Source: Microbacterium mitrae
Lineage (GTDB): Bacteria > Actinomycetota > Actinomycetes > Actinomycetales > Microbacteriaceae
DNA length: 64,000 nt
Assembly: GCF_008017445.1 (NCBI RefSeq)
Contig: NZ_VRSW01000001.1
Span: forward strand, 372,001 to 436,000
Direction of reading: 5' to 3'
In this document: positions 30,826 through 40,179 of the stretch, piece by piece
How the letters are laid out: each line of letters begins with the position of its first letter
Numbering within the stretch: the stretch's first letter is position 1
Position numbers and translations under genes: made by a program
The notes under the pieces: model-generated
What the model was told of the DNA's origin: nothing
What the model saw: the letters and a program-made list of their open reading frames with translations, nothing else
Databases searched by the model: none

Positions 30826-32333
30826 ACTGCCATTCCCTGTTTCAGTAACAGTGCGCGCCCCACGTGGGTGGCGCTGAGTTTATCGGTGCCGTCGAGGTCG
30901 GCGAGTGTCCACGCCAGTCGCATCGACCGGTCGTAGCCGCGGAGCGTGATCTGTCCGCGTTCCAGCGCTCGATCGAGCGCATCGCGTGCGCCGGCAACGA
31001 CCGGCTCGCGCCGCAGAAACGCGCCGGAGACCTCGGCGTTCACACGCCACGGCGTTTCGCGCAGTCGGTGCGCCGCGCGTTCCCTCGCCGCCGCGACGCG
31101 ATCTCGGGCTTTCGCTGTCGTCACGGTAGAAGCGAGCGTCGTTGACGTCACGCGCCGCATCGGCAACTCGATATCGATGCGGTCTCGCACGGGGCCCGAG
31201 AGTCGCGACTGATAGCGGCGAATCGCGGGCGACGGACACGTGCACTCAGCTCCTCGAACGCCGTAGTTTCCACACGGGCAGGGGTTCATTGCCACCACCA
31301 GCTGACACCGCGCGGGGAACGTGGCGACGGCGCCCGCACGGTGAATCGTGATGCTCCCCGACTCCAGCGGCTGACGCAGCCCATCGAGCACGGCCGACGG
31401 AAATTCGGCGGCTTCATCAAGAAACAGCACCCCGTGCGCGGCGCGAGCAATCGCTCCTGGGCGAATAATTCCGCTCCCTCCGCCGATCAGCGCCACGACG
31501 CTCGCGGTGTGATGCGGGGCCTCGAACGGAACCACGCTCGGCAGCGCCATCAGTGGGGCTCCGGCGAGCGAGCGGATACAGGCGACATCGATGGCCTGCT
31601 CATGCGTGAGATCCGGCAGGATCCCCGGCAGCCGGGAGGCCAACATCGTCTTTCCGGCCCCTGGTGGCCCGCTCATGACAACGTGGTGCGCACCAGCGGC
31701 CGCAACGATGAGCGACTCCACGGCGTCGCGTTGGCCGACCACATCTTTCAAATCGCCCGGCAGCGGATCGGCAACAACCGTGCTCGACGATGTGATTGGT
31801 TCCAACTCGTGTTCTTCACATTCCACCCCGTGTGCCCGCGCAACATCGCTGAGGGCCACCGCGCCAATCACCTCGATGCCGGGCACCAAGAGTGCCTCGT
31901 CACGATTCGCGAACGGCACGACCACGCGATCGAAGCCCGCGTCACGCGCCGCAATCACGCACGGAAGCACACCGGGCACCGGCCGCAACCGGCCGTCAAG
32001 GCCTAACTCGCCAATGTGAACGGTGCGGTGCAACGACTCGAGCGAAATCTTGTGCTCGGTAGCGATTGCGGCCATCGCAATCGCCACATCAAAACCGGAA
32101 CCCCGTTTGGGGAGTGCCGCCGGCGACAGATTGACCGTGATGCGCCGCCGCGGCAATGGCAGCTGCGCGTTGAAACAGGCGTTGCTCACACGACGCACGG
32201 CCTCGCCCAGCGCCTTGTCTGCCAGCCCAATGAGATCGAACGCCGGAGTCTGCGACGATAAATCGGCCTCAACCTCAACGAGCGCCCCGGTGATACCGTT
32301 CAACGCAATCGCCCACGTGCGTACGACGCTCAT
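30822..32333 (-). CDS. comM: ComM/YifB-type AAA+ ATPase (Mg-chelatase-like)
   Basis: 503 residues. ComM is a hexameric helicase that extends strand exchange during transformation. The N-terminal domain (ALNGITGALVEVEADLSSQTPAFDLIGL) resembles Lon; Walker A is GPPGAGKTMLASRLPG, Walker B VLFLDEAAEF, and the C-terminal Cys-rich segment NPCPCGNYGVRGAECTCP is typical of the family. It overlaps both yraN upstream and dprA downstream by 4 bases each, forming yraN-comM-dprA. Confidence 0.95.
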   Translation of the reverse strand: MSVVRTWAIALNGITGALVEVEADLSSQTPAFDLIGLADKALGEAVRRVSNACFNAQLPLPRRRITVNLSPAALPKRGSGFDVAIAMAAIATEHKISLESLHRTVHIGELGLDGRLRPVPGVLPCVIAARDAGFDRVVVPFANRDEALLVPGIEVIGAVALSDVARAHGVECEEHELEPITSSSTVVADPLPGDLKDVVGQRDAVESLIVAAAGAHHVVMSGPPGAGKTMLASRLPGILPDLTHEQAIDVACIRSLAGAPLMALPSVVPFEAPHHTASVVALIGGGSGIIRPGAIARAAHGVLFLDEAAEFPSAVLDGLRQPLESGSITIHRAGAVATFPARCQLVVAMNPCPCGNYGVRGAECTCPSPAIRRYQSRLSGPVRDRIDIELPMRRVTSTTLASTVTTAKARDRVAAARERAAHRLRETPWRVNAEVSGAFLRREPVVAGARDALDRALERGQITLRGYDRSMRLAWTLADLDGTDKLSATHVGRALLLKQGMAV

Positions 32334-32692
32334 CGCACGTCCTCCAGATGAGCGATGTCGAAGCCGTGATCGTCATCGCCCGTGATACCGATGATGTCGA
32401 GGCGCACGGCACGACCGCGCGCGATCTCGGCGTGCGCGCGGCTCCACTCCCGCGCCAGACGCCAAAGCCGCGAAATCTTACGCGGATCGACGGCCTCCAG
32501 CGGGTCGCCAAACGCCATGCTGCGTCTGGTCTTCACCTCAACGACAACCACGAGGTCGTCGTTGAGCGTTACGACATCCAGCTCCCCCTCGGCGCACCGC
32601 CAATTGCGGCTCTGCACCACGTGGTTCCGCTTGGTGAGGTATTCGACGGCGAGCTGTTCGCCACGTCTGCCCAGATCATCTTTCGCTGCCAT
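32330..32692 (-). CDS. yraN: YraN / UPF0102 endonuclease-like protein
   Basis: About 120 residues. The fold is nuclease-like: GRRGEQLAVEYLTKRNHVVQSRNWRCAEGELDVV with E...GE.D, followed by VVVVEVKTRRSMAFGDPLEAV, the PD-(D/E)xK-type Asp-ExK core. I start at the ATG at 32692 (MAAKDDLGRRG); longer sequence upstream is not conserved in the family. It leads the yraN-comM-dprA unit. The biochemical role remains unclear. Confidence 0.93.
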   Translation of the reverse strand: MAAKDDLGRRGEQLAVEYLTKRNHVVQSRNWRCAEGELDVVTLNDDLVVVVEVKTRRSMAFGDPLEAVDPRKISRLWRLAREWSRAHAEIARGRAVRLDIIGITGDDDHGFDIAHLEDVR

Positions 32693-32786
32693 CCCCCGAC
32701 TCTGCGGTACCCAGGCACGCAAAAACCCCGCGAATCAGCCGCGGTGGACAACACGCGAAAAATCGCGCGTTGTTAGGGAACGAGGA

Positions 32787-33116
32787 TCACTTCTCACCGT
32801 CGAGGGCGAGGTCGTCAGGAATCTGAATGTCGTGGCGCGACAGTTCTTCGATATTGACGTCTTTAAACGTCAGCACGCGCACCGACTTTACGAACCGATC
32901 GGCGCGGTAAATGTCCCACACCCAGACATCGGTCATCGTGATTTCGAAGTAGAAATCGTTGGCTGAGTCGCGGCGCACCACGTCAACGGCGTTCGCGAGA
33001 TAGAAGCGACGCTCGGTCTCGATGACGTACTGAAACTGACCGACAACGTCGCGGTACTCGCGGTACAGCGCGAGCTCTAGTTCGCGGTCAAAGTCGTCAA
33101 AAGCATCCTCATCCAT
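32787..33116 (-). CDS. DUF2469 family protein
   Basis: 109 acidic residues; MDEDAFDDFDRELELALYRE and FQYVIETERRFYLANAV are the family's near-invariant parts. DUF2469 is actinobacteria-specific and is usually directly downstream of rnhB. In this window rnhB lies 9.3 kb away, with a nine-kilobase block between. Function unknown. Confidence 0.92.
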   Translation of the reverse strand: MDEDAFDDFDRELELALYREYRDVVGQFQYVIETERRFYLANAVDVVRRDSANDFYFEITMTDVWVWDIYRADRFVKSVRVLTFKDVNIEELSRHDIQIPDDLALDGEK

Positions 33117-33181
33117 GGTTCATCCATCCTATGCCGCAACAACAGATAAGGGCGAAACGACGTTGAGCTTCACAACGAGGC

Positions 33182-33709
33182 TCAGAAGTCCACCGTGACC
33201 GCAGTCGGCTGGCGAAGTGCTTGCACGATGGGGCACGTGGCTTCCGCTTCGAGAATGAAGTCGGCTCGCTCCTGATCTGACATTGCCGACGATTCCAGAT
33301 CGACGTGGATACGAATATTGTGCGGCGGCGGTGGCGTGTTCGTCTCGATGCCGAAGAAGCGCGCATCATTGTTGTCTGCGGTGACGCGCACCTCAACGCG
33401 ATCAAGACTGAGACCACGCCAGGCCGCAAGACACAGCATCGTGTGCGTCAGACATGTCGAAATCACGCCGAGCAGGTACTCGGGCGAGGTCGGACCCAAG
33501 TCCCATCCCCCGATGTCGGCTCCGCCATCACCGACGAAGTGGAAGTCGCGAATCGTGAGTTTTCGCACGCCGGTGTTGTCATCAGCAACGCAGACAGCTT
33601 CGATGCTCTCATCCCAGTCAGCCGCGGCGGGTCGTGCCGTCGCGGCCGCGTGCATCGCGGCGCCCTTTTGCACGAGGTGATTCGCAAGCGTGCGCGATTC
33701 GAGCGTCAT
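33182..33709 (-). CDS. OsmC family protein
   Basis: About 175 residues. OsmC/Ohr proteins are thiol peroxidases with two reactive cysteines. Here they are in VISTCLTHTMLCLAAW and EATCPIVQALRQP; the first Cys of the family's helix and the CP motif are both present. I chose the ATG at 33709, which has AGGAAG 8 bases upstream within the end of the preceding ROK gene; a start at 33736 would overlap that gene. It is the last gene of the deacetylase-ROK-ABC-lyase-kinase unit, 4 bases after the ROK kinase stop. Confidence 0.87.
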   Translation of the reverse strand: MTLESRTLANHLVQKGAAMHAAATARPAAADWDESIEAVCVADDNTGVRKLTIRDFHFVGDGGADIGGWDLGPTSPEYLLGVISTCLTHTMLCLAAWRGLSLDRVEVRVTADNNDARFFGIETNTPPPPHNIRIHVDLESSAMSDQERADFILEAEATCPIVQALRQPTAVTVDF

Positions 33710-33713
33710 ATCG

Positions 33714-34601
33714 TCATCTTCCTGTGAGTCGATCATTGGCCAGCATGAGTGCGCCACTGAGGGCCGCGTCATGCCCAAATGCGGAGACCGCGATGGTGGG
33801 CGCATACGGTAACGCGCCGACGAGCCGCTCGGACAGCGGAACCATGAGAGCGTCGCCTGCGCGCACCATACCGCCACCCAGCACGATGCGAGCGGGGTCG
33901 ATAGTGAGAGCCGCGGTCACGAGATGGCGCGCTATTTCGTCGATCGCTGACATCCACAGCGTCGCGGCTTCGCTGTTCGTTGCCGACAACGCCACCAGCG
34001 ATTCGACGTCGTTGATGCCGAGACCGGACTCACGAATACGCCGTGTGAGTCCGCCGCCGCCAGCAAACTCTTCCAGTGGTGCTCCCTTCCCCGAGAAGTC
34101 GAGGACGGTTCCGACGACGCCGTATCCGATCTCGCCGGCGGCGCCGTGTGCACCGCGCACGATCGCCCCAGCCACAATCGGCGCGATGGCGATGCCGGTC
34201 CCCAGATTCACGTAGAGGCCGGCATCGACGCCACGCAGTTCGCCCTCACGTACCTCCGCGAGCGCAGCGGCCTTGACATCGTTCTCCACAACGATCTCTC
34301 GTGCGCCCAGCCCGTCTCGCAATCGATTCGTCAGCGAAAGGTCACTCCAGCCAACGACATTCGGCGCCAGGTCAACGCGCTCGTCATGGACGATTCCGGG
34401 GGTACTGATCCCGGCCGCTGCGACGTTGTGGCCGAGTTCAACGGCCGCCGCGAGGGTACGGTCGATGACGCTGTGCGCGTCCTCCCCGACACCGATCTTG
34501 AGTCGCTGGTCTCTGGTGGTTCCGTCTTGATGCATCACCCGCAGCGCCACTTTGGTGCCGCCGAAGTCGATTCCGAGGATGCTCTCCTCGGGGGTCTGCA
34601 C
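33714..34601 (-). CDS. ROK family sugar kinase-like protein lacking the zinc motif
   Basis: 295 residues. The N-terminal phosphate loop is LGIDFGGTKVALRV; VVENDVKAAALAE carries the catalytic Asp, and VNLGTGIAIAPIVAGAIVRG and HGAAGEIGYG match the ROK core. ROK kinases normally coordinate zinc with a His and three Cys (CxCGxxGC) after GE.GH; here the segment reads FSGKGAPLEEFAGGGGL with no Cys, and the His is Tyr, so the metal site is lost. It starts at GTG 34601 with AAGGAT upstream, 5 bases after the lyase stop. It may phosphorylate an imported sugar, but a changed substrate is possible. Confidence 0.85.
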   Translation of the reverse strand: MQTPEESILGIDFGGTKVALRVMHQDGTTRDQRLKIGVGEDAHSVIDRTLAAAVELGHNVAAAGISTPGIVHDERVDLAPNVVGWSDLSLTNRLRDGLGAREIVVENDVKAAALAEVREGELRGVDAGLYVNLGTGIAIAPIVAGAIVRGAHGAAGEIGYGVVGTVLDFSGKGAPLEEFAGGGGLTRRIRESGLGINDVESLVALSATNSEAATLWMSAIDEIARHLVTAALTIDPARIVLGGGMVRAGDALMVPLSERLVGALPYAPTIAVSAFGHDAALSGALMLANDRLTGR

Positions 34602-34606
34602 TGCCG

Positions 34607-36121
34607 TTATCCTTCGGTCTGGCGAAGCGCCGCGGTTTCGGTGAGCAGGCGCGCATCGACACTCGACAAATGTTGGTGCGTGGCGTCCAGCCAGGCGGCG
34701 AACTCTGCTGCGGTCGCGACACGTGCCGCGGCCATGCGCGCAACCTCGCTCGGTGCGGCACCGCCTTTCGATGTCCGTACGGCGACAAAGTTGTCCGCGT
34801 TGAGGGCACGGGCGAGTTGCTCTGCCGACAGCGAGACATCGTGTCCGACGACATCCCGGGCAATAGCGTGCACCTGTTCACCGGTGAGCGTGCGAATGTC
34901 GGTGACACCGGCAACATCGGCCTCGCGGACGAGCCGCGACACGATGGCGTGAGCCTGGTGGAACGTGAGTCCGCCATCGCGCACCAGCGTGTCAGCGAGC
35001 TCAGTAGCGTTCGCGAACGATGCCAGCGCACGCTCGCGCATCACGTCCGTGTTGACCTGAATGGTTCCGTAGACCCCCGACAACAGCTCCAACACGTTGG
35101 TGAGGATTTCGACGGAGCGCCAAATGTGAGGCTGCAGGTCGTCTTCAGTGTCAACGATGTCACCAAAGGGCGTGTTGTGCATCATCGTCAGCACCGTCTG
35201 GGCGCTCGCGGCCGCCGCAGACAACAGCGAACGTGAGTGTTCGATCGACACCGGGTTGCGCTTTTGCGGCATGATCGACGAGATCTGCACGTAGGGGGCA
35301 GCAACGCGGTACAGACCGAACTCTGCGGTGCACCAGTTCAAGAAGTCAACACAGCTACGACCAGTGTCGACGGCCATGAGCTGCAGCGTGATTGCCGAGT
35401 GCGCGATGTAGTCGGTGGCCGCCACAGCGTCGTACGAGTTTTCCACGAGGCCACGGAAGCCCAAGAGCTCGGCCATGTGCTCGCGGTTGATCGGGAATCC
35501 CGTTCCGGTGAGGGCAGCGCCACCCATCGGCGAGTAGTCGAGGCTTGCGTATGCCTGCTGTACGCGGCGAATGTCACGGCCCAGCACGTCCGCGATCGCG
35601 AGAAAACGGTGACCGAGGATCGACGGCTGTGCGGGCTGCGTGTGGGTGTGCTCAAGCGTCAGGGTCTCCGCATGCTCGGCCCCCATTCGCACCAACGTCT
35701 CGTACAGGTTGCCCGCTGCCTTCAGCACTCGCAGGAGCTGCTCGCGCATGACCATGCGGTACAGCGTCATGCCCATGTCGTTGCGGCTGCGCGCCGTGTG
35801 CAGGCTGCCGGTGACTTCGCCACCGATCTGCATCATTTGGTGTTCGACGGTGAAGAAGAGGTCTTCGAACTCCCCCGTGTACTCGCTTGATGCCAGCGCG
35901 TCGAGATTGAGTTCGTCGATCGACTGCGCAATGACCGCGGCGTCGGACGCTGACAGAATTCCGGCCGTGCGCAGCATGATCAGGTGTGCACGGTGGATGC
36001 GCATCATCGACGGCAACAGCATGCGCTTGGCTTCATCGTAGGCGGGGCGCAAAACGGCCGTGGTGTAGCTTTCGCCAGGAAACGAGTCGCCGTCGCGGGC
36101 GATGATCTCGTCGCGATTCAT
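34607..36121 (-). CDS. Argininosuccinate lyase-like enzyme (fumarase/aspartase superfamily), probably not ArgH
   Basis: 504 residues. The superfamily signature loop is IQISSIMPQKRNPVSIEH, close to GSSxMPxKxNP, with the catalytic serine. The first conserved block is GSLHTARSRNDMGMTLYR, where true ArgH proteins have HTGRSRND-Q, and the second is LEHTHTQPAQPS with the conserved Thr/His. The divergence and the position inside an ABC-importer operon, away from other arginine genes, argue against arginine synthesis. Relatives such as EDDS lyase cleave fumarate from aminopolycarboxylates, so an imported N-succinyl-type amine is a reasonable candidate substrate. Genuine function unproven. Confidence 0.8.
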   Translation of the reverse strand: MNRDEIIARDGDSFPGESYTTAVLRPAYDEAKRMLLPSMMRIHRAHLIMLRTAGILSASDAAVIAQSIDELNLDALASSEYTGEFEDLFFTVEHQMMQIGGEVTGSLHTARSRNDMGMTLYRMVMREQLLRVLKAAGNLYETLVRMGAEHAETLTLEHTHTQPAQPSILGHRFLAIADVLGRDIRRVQQAYASLDYSPMGGAALTGTGFPINREHMAELLGFRGLVENSYDAVAATDYIAHSAITLQLMAVDTGRSCVDFLNWCTAEFGLYRVAAPYVQISSIMPQKRNPVSIEHSRSLLSAAAASAQTVLTMMHNTPFGDIVDTEDDLQPHIWRSVEILTNVLELLSGVYGTIQVNTDVMRERALASFANATELADTLVRDGGLTFHQAHAIVSRLVREADVAGVTDIRTLTGEQVHAIARDVVGHDVSLSAEQLARALNADNFVAVRTSKGGAAPSEVARMAAARVATAAEFAAWLDATHQHLSSVDARLLTETAALRQTEG

Positions 36122-36136
36122 GATTGTCCTTCTGCT

Positions 36137-37903
36137 TTACATGGTTGGCGTGATGGTGTCGCTTTTGGACTCCATCCGCTTGGTAATAATGAGAACGATG
36201 AGCACCAGGATGACCTGGATCATGCCATAGACCGATCCGGTACCGATGTTGCCCTGGTAGTTCGCGTTGTTGACCGCAATCGACAGCGGAATCCAATCGG
36301 GTGTGTAGATGAGTACCGATGCCACGAACTCGCCGACACCATCGACGAATGCGAGGAGCGCACCGGCCATGATGCCGCGTGAAATCAGCGGGAGAACGAC
36401 CTTGCGAAACGCGTACCACCACGAGGCGCCGAGGCTGCGGGCCGCGTCTTCCAAGTTCGGGTCAAGCTGTGAGAGTGACGCAAACGTTGATCGGAAAATC
36501 AGCGGGTTGAAGCGTACGAAGTATGCGAGCGGCAGGATTGCGAAGGTGCCAACGAGTACTTGGCCAGCCGCAAAGGGCGATGGGCTTGCGAATGCCGTGA
36601 TGAGGTTGATGGCCACCACTGTTCCCGGCAACGCCCACGGCAGCATGATCGCAATGTCGAGAGCGAGCTTGCCGCGAAACTGCATGCGACTCATCACATA
36701 CGCGGCACCCGCGCCAAGCAGCACCGCACCACCGACCGCGAGCACGCTCATTATCAGCGAGTTTGTCACGGGCCGCCAGAAATCAAAGCCGCCTGTGAAG
36801 AGCTGCGCCCACCACTCCAGCGTGTAGCCCGTGGGGAACACCGACTGCAGCCAGCCGCCCTTCGCGGTGATCGACAGCACGAAAATCATCAGAATCGGAA
36901 GCACGAGGAAAATTGTCGTTGGCACGGCGATCAAGAACAGCACAACCTTCGCGGGTGTGCTCGTGACTGTCGAGCGCCGTTTTCCGCCGCCCTTCGATTG
37001 CGTGCGGTACACCTTGCGCTGTTCGTACGACCGAATAATCGCGAGGAAAACGATGGAGATGATCGCGAGGGTCGTCGAGATGATCGACGCCAGTCGCATA
37101 TCGCCGTTTGTCTTCGCGATCACGATCTGTTGGGTCATGACATCGGTGTACTGGAACAACAGTGGCGCGGTATACGACGACATCGCCGACATAAACGTGA
37201 TGAGGGAGCCTGCTACGAGCGCGGGCGTCAGTAGCGGCAGCGTGACGCGCGTCCATACACGGAACCGCCCAGCACCCATCGACTCTGCTGCTTCTTCCAA
37301 CGATGCATCTGCATTCGCGAGCGCCGCAGACACGGTCAGGTAGAAGTACGGGTACATCGTCATCGCATGAACAACGAGAACTCCCGCGAGACCCTCGAGC
37401 CAGAAGTCCTTCTGGTCAAGGGCGAACCATTCCTGCATGGCGTACGGGATACGTCCGCCGACGCCAAACAGCAACTTGAACGACCACACGCCCATGAGCG
37501 GTGGCAACGCGATCGGCAGCAATGCAAGCACCTGGCACACGCGCCGCCCCGGGAACTCCCACCGCGTCAGCAGAATCGCAACGGCCGTGCCCAGCACACC
37601 GGCCACGATCACCGAGAGGATCGAGAGGACAATGGAACCACCGATGGCAGAAGACTGCGTCGGGTTGGCAAAGAAGTCGCCCCAGGCTTTGAATGAGAAG
37701 CCAAGAATCACGGCTTTGTCTTGCGAGACCGAGCGACGTGCCGTCGCAATCATCGGGCCGATGACGTACCCAATGAGCACGATCGCTAGAAGGGCGAGCG
37801 TGAAGACTGTCGACCAGCGCCGACGAATCCATGAGGGTCGCTTCGGTGGCCCGGCCACGCGGGTGGCGTTAGTGAGCGAATGCTCTGCTGTTGCGGTCGT
37901 CAT
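36137..37903 (-). CDS. ABC transporter permease, two fused membrane domains (iron(III)/phosphonate/polyamine import type)
   Basis: About 588 residues, two homologous halves of six membrane helices each. Each half carries an EAA loop for ATPase contact: EEAAESMGAGRFRVWTRVTL and EDAARSLGASWWYAFRKVVL. This double-permease layout is that of FbpB/PhnU-type systems in the Fe3+/2-aminoethylphosphonate/polyamine group. Start ATG at 37903 overlaps the ATPase stop (ATGA); an in-frame start at 37924 would lie inside the ATPase gene. It precedes the lyase by 16 bases. Confidence 0.92.
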   Translation of the reverse strand: MTTATAEHSLTNATRVAGPPKRPSWIRRRWSTVFTLALLAIVLIGYVIGPMIATARRSVSQDKAVILGFSFKAWGDFFANPTQSSAIGGSIVLSILSVIVAGVLGTAVAILLTRWEFPGRRVCQVLALLPIALPPLMGVWSFKLLFGVGGRIPYAMQEWFALDQKDFWLEGLAGVLVVHAMTMYPYFYLTVSAALANADASLEEAAESMGAGRFRVWTRVTLPLLTPALVAGSLITFMSAMSSYTAPLLFQYTDVMTQQIVIAKTNGDMRLASIISTTLAIISIVFLAIIRSYEQRKVYRTQSKGGGKRRSTVTSTPAKVVLFLIAVPTTIFLVLPILMIFVLSITAKGGWLQSVFPTGYTLEWWAQLFTGGFDFWRPVTNSLIMSVLAVGGAVLLGAGAAYVMSRMQFRGKLALDIAIMLPWALPGTVVAINLITAFASPSPFAAGQVLVGTFAILPLAYFVRFNPLIFRSTFASLSQLDPNLEDAARSLGASWWYAFRKVVLPLISRGIMAGALLAFVDGVGEFVASVLIYTPDWIPLSIAVNNANYQGNIGTGSVYGMIQVILVLIVLIITKRMESKSDTITPTM

Positions 37904-38985
37904 TGTCGCTCCGCGGGAACGCAATAGACGGCCGCCTCGGGCAACGCGATACGCATCGTGTCGCCGCGCTGCGGGCGGGTGTGCGATCCGGTCAGGTCAA
38001 CCTTGACACGCCCGAGCGCGGTATCGAGCTCGCACGACAGCGAATAGCCCACGAAGTCAACGTCGGCGACAATCCCAGACAACACGTTGACATCGCTGTC
38101 GCCAGCCACAGTCACGGCTTCCGCGCGCACGGTGGCAACAACGTGAGATCCGACCTCGAACGTCACGTCGGAAGCGGCGTTCTGAGAGAACGCGTGGAGT
38201 ACGGAACCATCGGCAAGCGTCAGCTGCACGCGGGTTCCGTCGTGGGATCGCACCGTCGCATCGAGCAGGTTGTTTCGCCCGAGGAAGCCGGCAACGAACG
38301 CGGTCGCAGGACGTGCATACACCTCGTCGGGTGTGCCGACCTGATGCACGACGGCGGTGTTCATGACCGCGATACGTGTCGACATCGCAAGCGCTTCTGC
38401 CTGGTCGTGCGTCACATAGACCGAGGTGATGCCGGTCTCTTCGTGAAGGTCACGCAGCGCGCCACGCATTTCGAGGCGAAGCTTCGCGTCGAGGTTCGAC
38501 ATCGGTTCGTCCAACAGCAGAAGCTGCGGCCGAAAGACGAGCGCCCGGGCGAGCGCAACACGCTGCTGCTGCCCGCCCGAGAGCTCATCGACGCGGGCGT
38601 GCGCGCGATCTGCGAGCCCGACCTGCGCGAGAACGTCAGTAATTCGACGTGCGGCCTCTGTGCCCTTCACTTTTCGTACGTCCAGGCCGAATGCCACGTT
38701 CTTGCTCACACTCATGTGAGGAAACAGGGCGTAGTTCTGGAAGACGAGTCCCACGTCGCGCTTGTTGGGTGGCGAGAACGTCACGTCCAGATCATCGAAG
38801 TGAATGGTTCCGTCATTCGGTTCTTCAAAGCCCGCGATCATGCGTAGCGTTGTTGATTTTCCGCAGCCGGATGGCCCCAGCAGAGTGAAAAACTCGCCGT
38901 CTTCAATGTCCAGATTGATGCCGTTCACGACCGTTCCGCTGCGCGAATACGTTTTCGTGAGGTTGTGAAGGGTCACAGAGACCAT
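37900..38985 (-). CDS. ABC transporter ATPase (FbpC/PotA type) of the fused-permease system
   Basis: 361 residues. Walker A LGPSGCGKSTTLRMIAGFEE, signature LSGGQQQRVALARALVF, Walker B QLLLLDEPMSNLDAKL, H-loop YVTHDQAEALAMS. A C-terminal TOBE-like domain (residues ~240-361) is present, as in FbpC and PotA. It follows the binding-protein gene by 8 bases and overlaps the permease gene. Confidence 0.94.
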   Translation of the reverse strand: MVSVTLHNLTKTYSRSGTVVNGINLDIEDGEFFTLLGPSGCGKSTTLRMIAGFEEPNDGTIHFDDLDVTFSPPNKRDVGLVFQNYALFPHMSVSKNVAFGLDVRKVKGTEAARRITDVLAQVGLADRAHARVDELSGGQQQRVALARALVFRPQLLLLDEPMSNLDAKLRLEMRGALRDLHEETGITSVYVTHDQAEALAMSTRIAVMNTAVVHQVGTPDEVYARPATAFVAGFLGRNNLLDATVRSHDGTRVQLTLADGSVLHAFSQNAASDVTFEVGSHVVATVRAEAVTVAGDSDVNVLSGIVADVDFVGYSLSCELDTALGRVKVDLTGSHTRPQRGDTMRIALPEAAVYCVPAERQ

Positions 38986-38992
38986 GTCGGAA

Positions 38993-40105
38993 TTAGCCCT
39001 TGTCCTTGATGTTGTCTACCCAGTACGTCATCCACTCGTCCTGGTGCTCGGCGAAGACAGCCCAGTCGATCTTGGCTTCGTTGAGCTTGAAGTCCTTCAT
39101 CCACTCCGGCTGGCTGTCTGCCGCGATCTCCATGGCGGGGATCTGGTAGTAGTCGGTAGCAAGCTTGGCCTGCATGCCCTCTTCCATCAGGAAGTCCATG
39201 AACGCCTGCGCAGCAACTTCCTGCTTGTCGTTCTCGATGATGCCAACGCCGTCAACGAGCACCGGTGCGCCCGACTTCGGCATGATGTAGCCCCACGGAC
39301 GGTTGTTCTTCAGCGGCTGGATCAGGGCGTCCTGCATGTTCCACACGGTGACCGAACCGGTGCCCTGGTCAAGCTGCGTGTACATGTCGTCCGGGTTAGC
39401 GGCGTACGAAACGGTGTTCGCGTCGATCTTCTTCAGGAGTTCGTAGCCGGCATCCGGGCTGCCGTCTGCGGCAAATGCGCTGTACACGATCGATGCGTAG
39501 ATCGTGCGCATCGTGCCGGACGGCATAACGTCACGAATGACGATCTGGTCCTTCCACTTCTCATCGCCCAACTCCGACCAGTCCTGCGGTGCCGTCTCGG
39601 CGGTCAGGATGTTCGAGTTGTAGATGATGACCTCAGGCAGCAGCATCTCGGCGATCCACTTGTTGCCCGGGTCTTTGTACTGAGCCGGAACCGCGTCACC
39701 GTTTGCGGGGACGTACTCGGCCAGCAGGCCCTCCTTCGCGGCCTGCTCGAACTGTTGCTGGGTGCCGCCCCAGAGGAATCCGGCCTGCGGGTTCGATGCC
39801 TCAGCGCGCATACGGTCCAGGTTGTCCTGGGCGCCAGCGATGACCGTCGTCACCTTGCCTGCGTACTCCGGGTGCGCCTTCTCGAACTCAGATACGACCC
39901 ACGCGACCTCGTCCTTGTCACGGCCCGTGTAGATCGTCAGGCTCTCCGACGGCGTCTGCGTGGCCTCAGCCGAAGGCTCGCTCGTCGGCTTCTGCGTAGC
40001 GGGAGGTGCTTCTACGTCTCCGGCGCATCCTGCGAGGAGGAGCGTGGAGGCTGCTGCAATGGCCACACCGGCGAGCAACCGGGGGCGGAACGTGCTTGAC
40101 TGCAT
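38993..40105 (-). CDS. Solute-binding lipoprotein of the ABC importer (FbpA-like, family 1)
   Basis: About 370 residues. The signal peptide ends in the lipobox TLLLAGCAG, then a Pro/Thr/Glu linker. The mature part begins SLTIYTGRDKDEVAWVVSEFE, very like iron-binding FbpA/FutA proteins (LTIYTGR), with the group's WGGTQQQFEQAAKEGLLAEY and PWGYIMPKSGAP. I start at the ATG at 40105, which has AAGGAAG just upstream; an ATG at 40129 has no site. FbpA iron ligands (two Tyr near the C-half) are not recognisable here, so the ligand may be organic rather than Fe(III). Confidence 0.9.
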   Translation of the reverse strand: MQSSTFRPRLLAGVAIAAASTLLLAGCAGDVEAPPATQKPTSEPSAEATQTPSESLTIYTGRDKDEVAWVVSEFEKAHPEYAGKVTTVIAGAQDNLDRMRAEASNPQAGFLWGGTQQQFEQAAKEGLLAEYVPANGDAVPAQYKDPGNKWIAEMLLPEVIIYNSNILTAETAPQDWSELGDEKWKDQIVIRDVMPSGTMRTIYASIVYSAFAADGSPDAGYELLKKIDANTVSYAANPDDMYTQLDQGTGSVTVWNMQDALIQPLKNNRPWGYIMPKSGAPVLVDGVGIIENDKQEVAAQAFMDFLMEEGMQAKLATDYYQIPAMEIAADSQPEWMKDFKLNEAKIDWAVFAEHQDEWMTYWVDNIKDKG

Positions 40106-40179
40106 AATCTTCCTTGATTTCTCATTCATGATGGGTTGGTGCGGCTAGGCCGCGGGAACTCGGGCTGTGTCGTGTCTCG

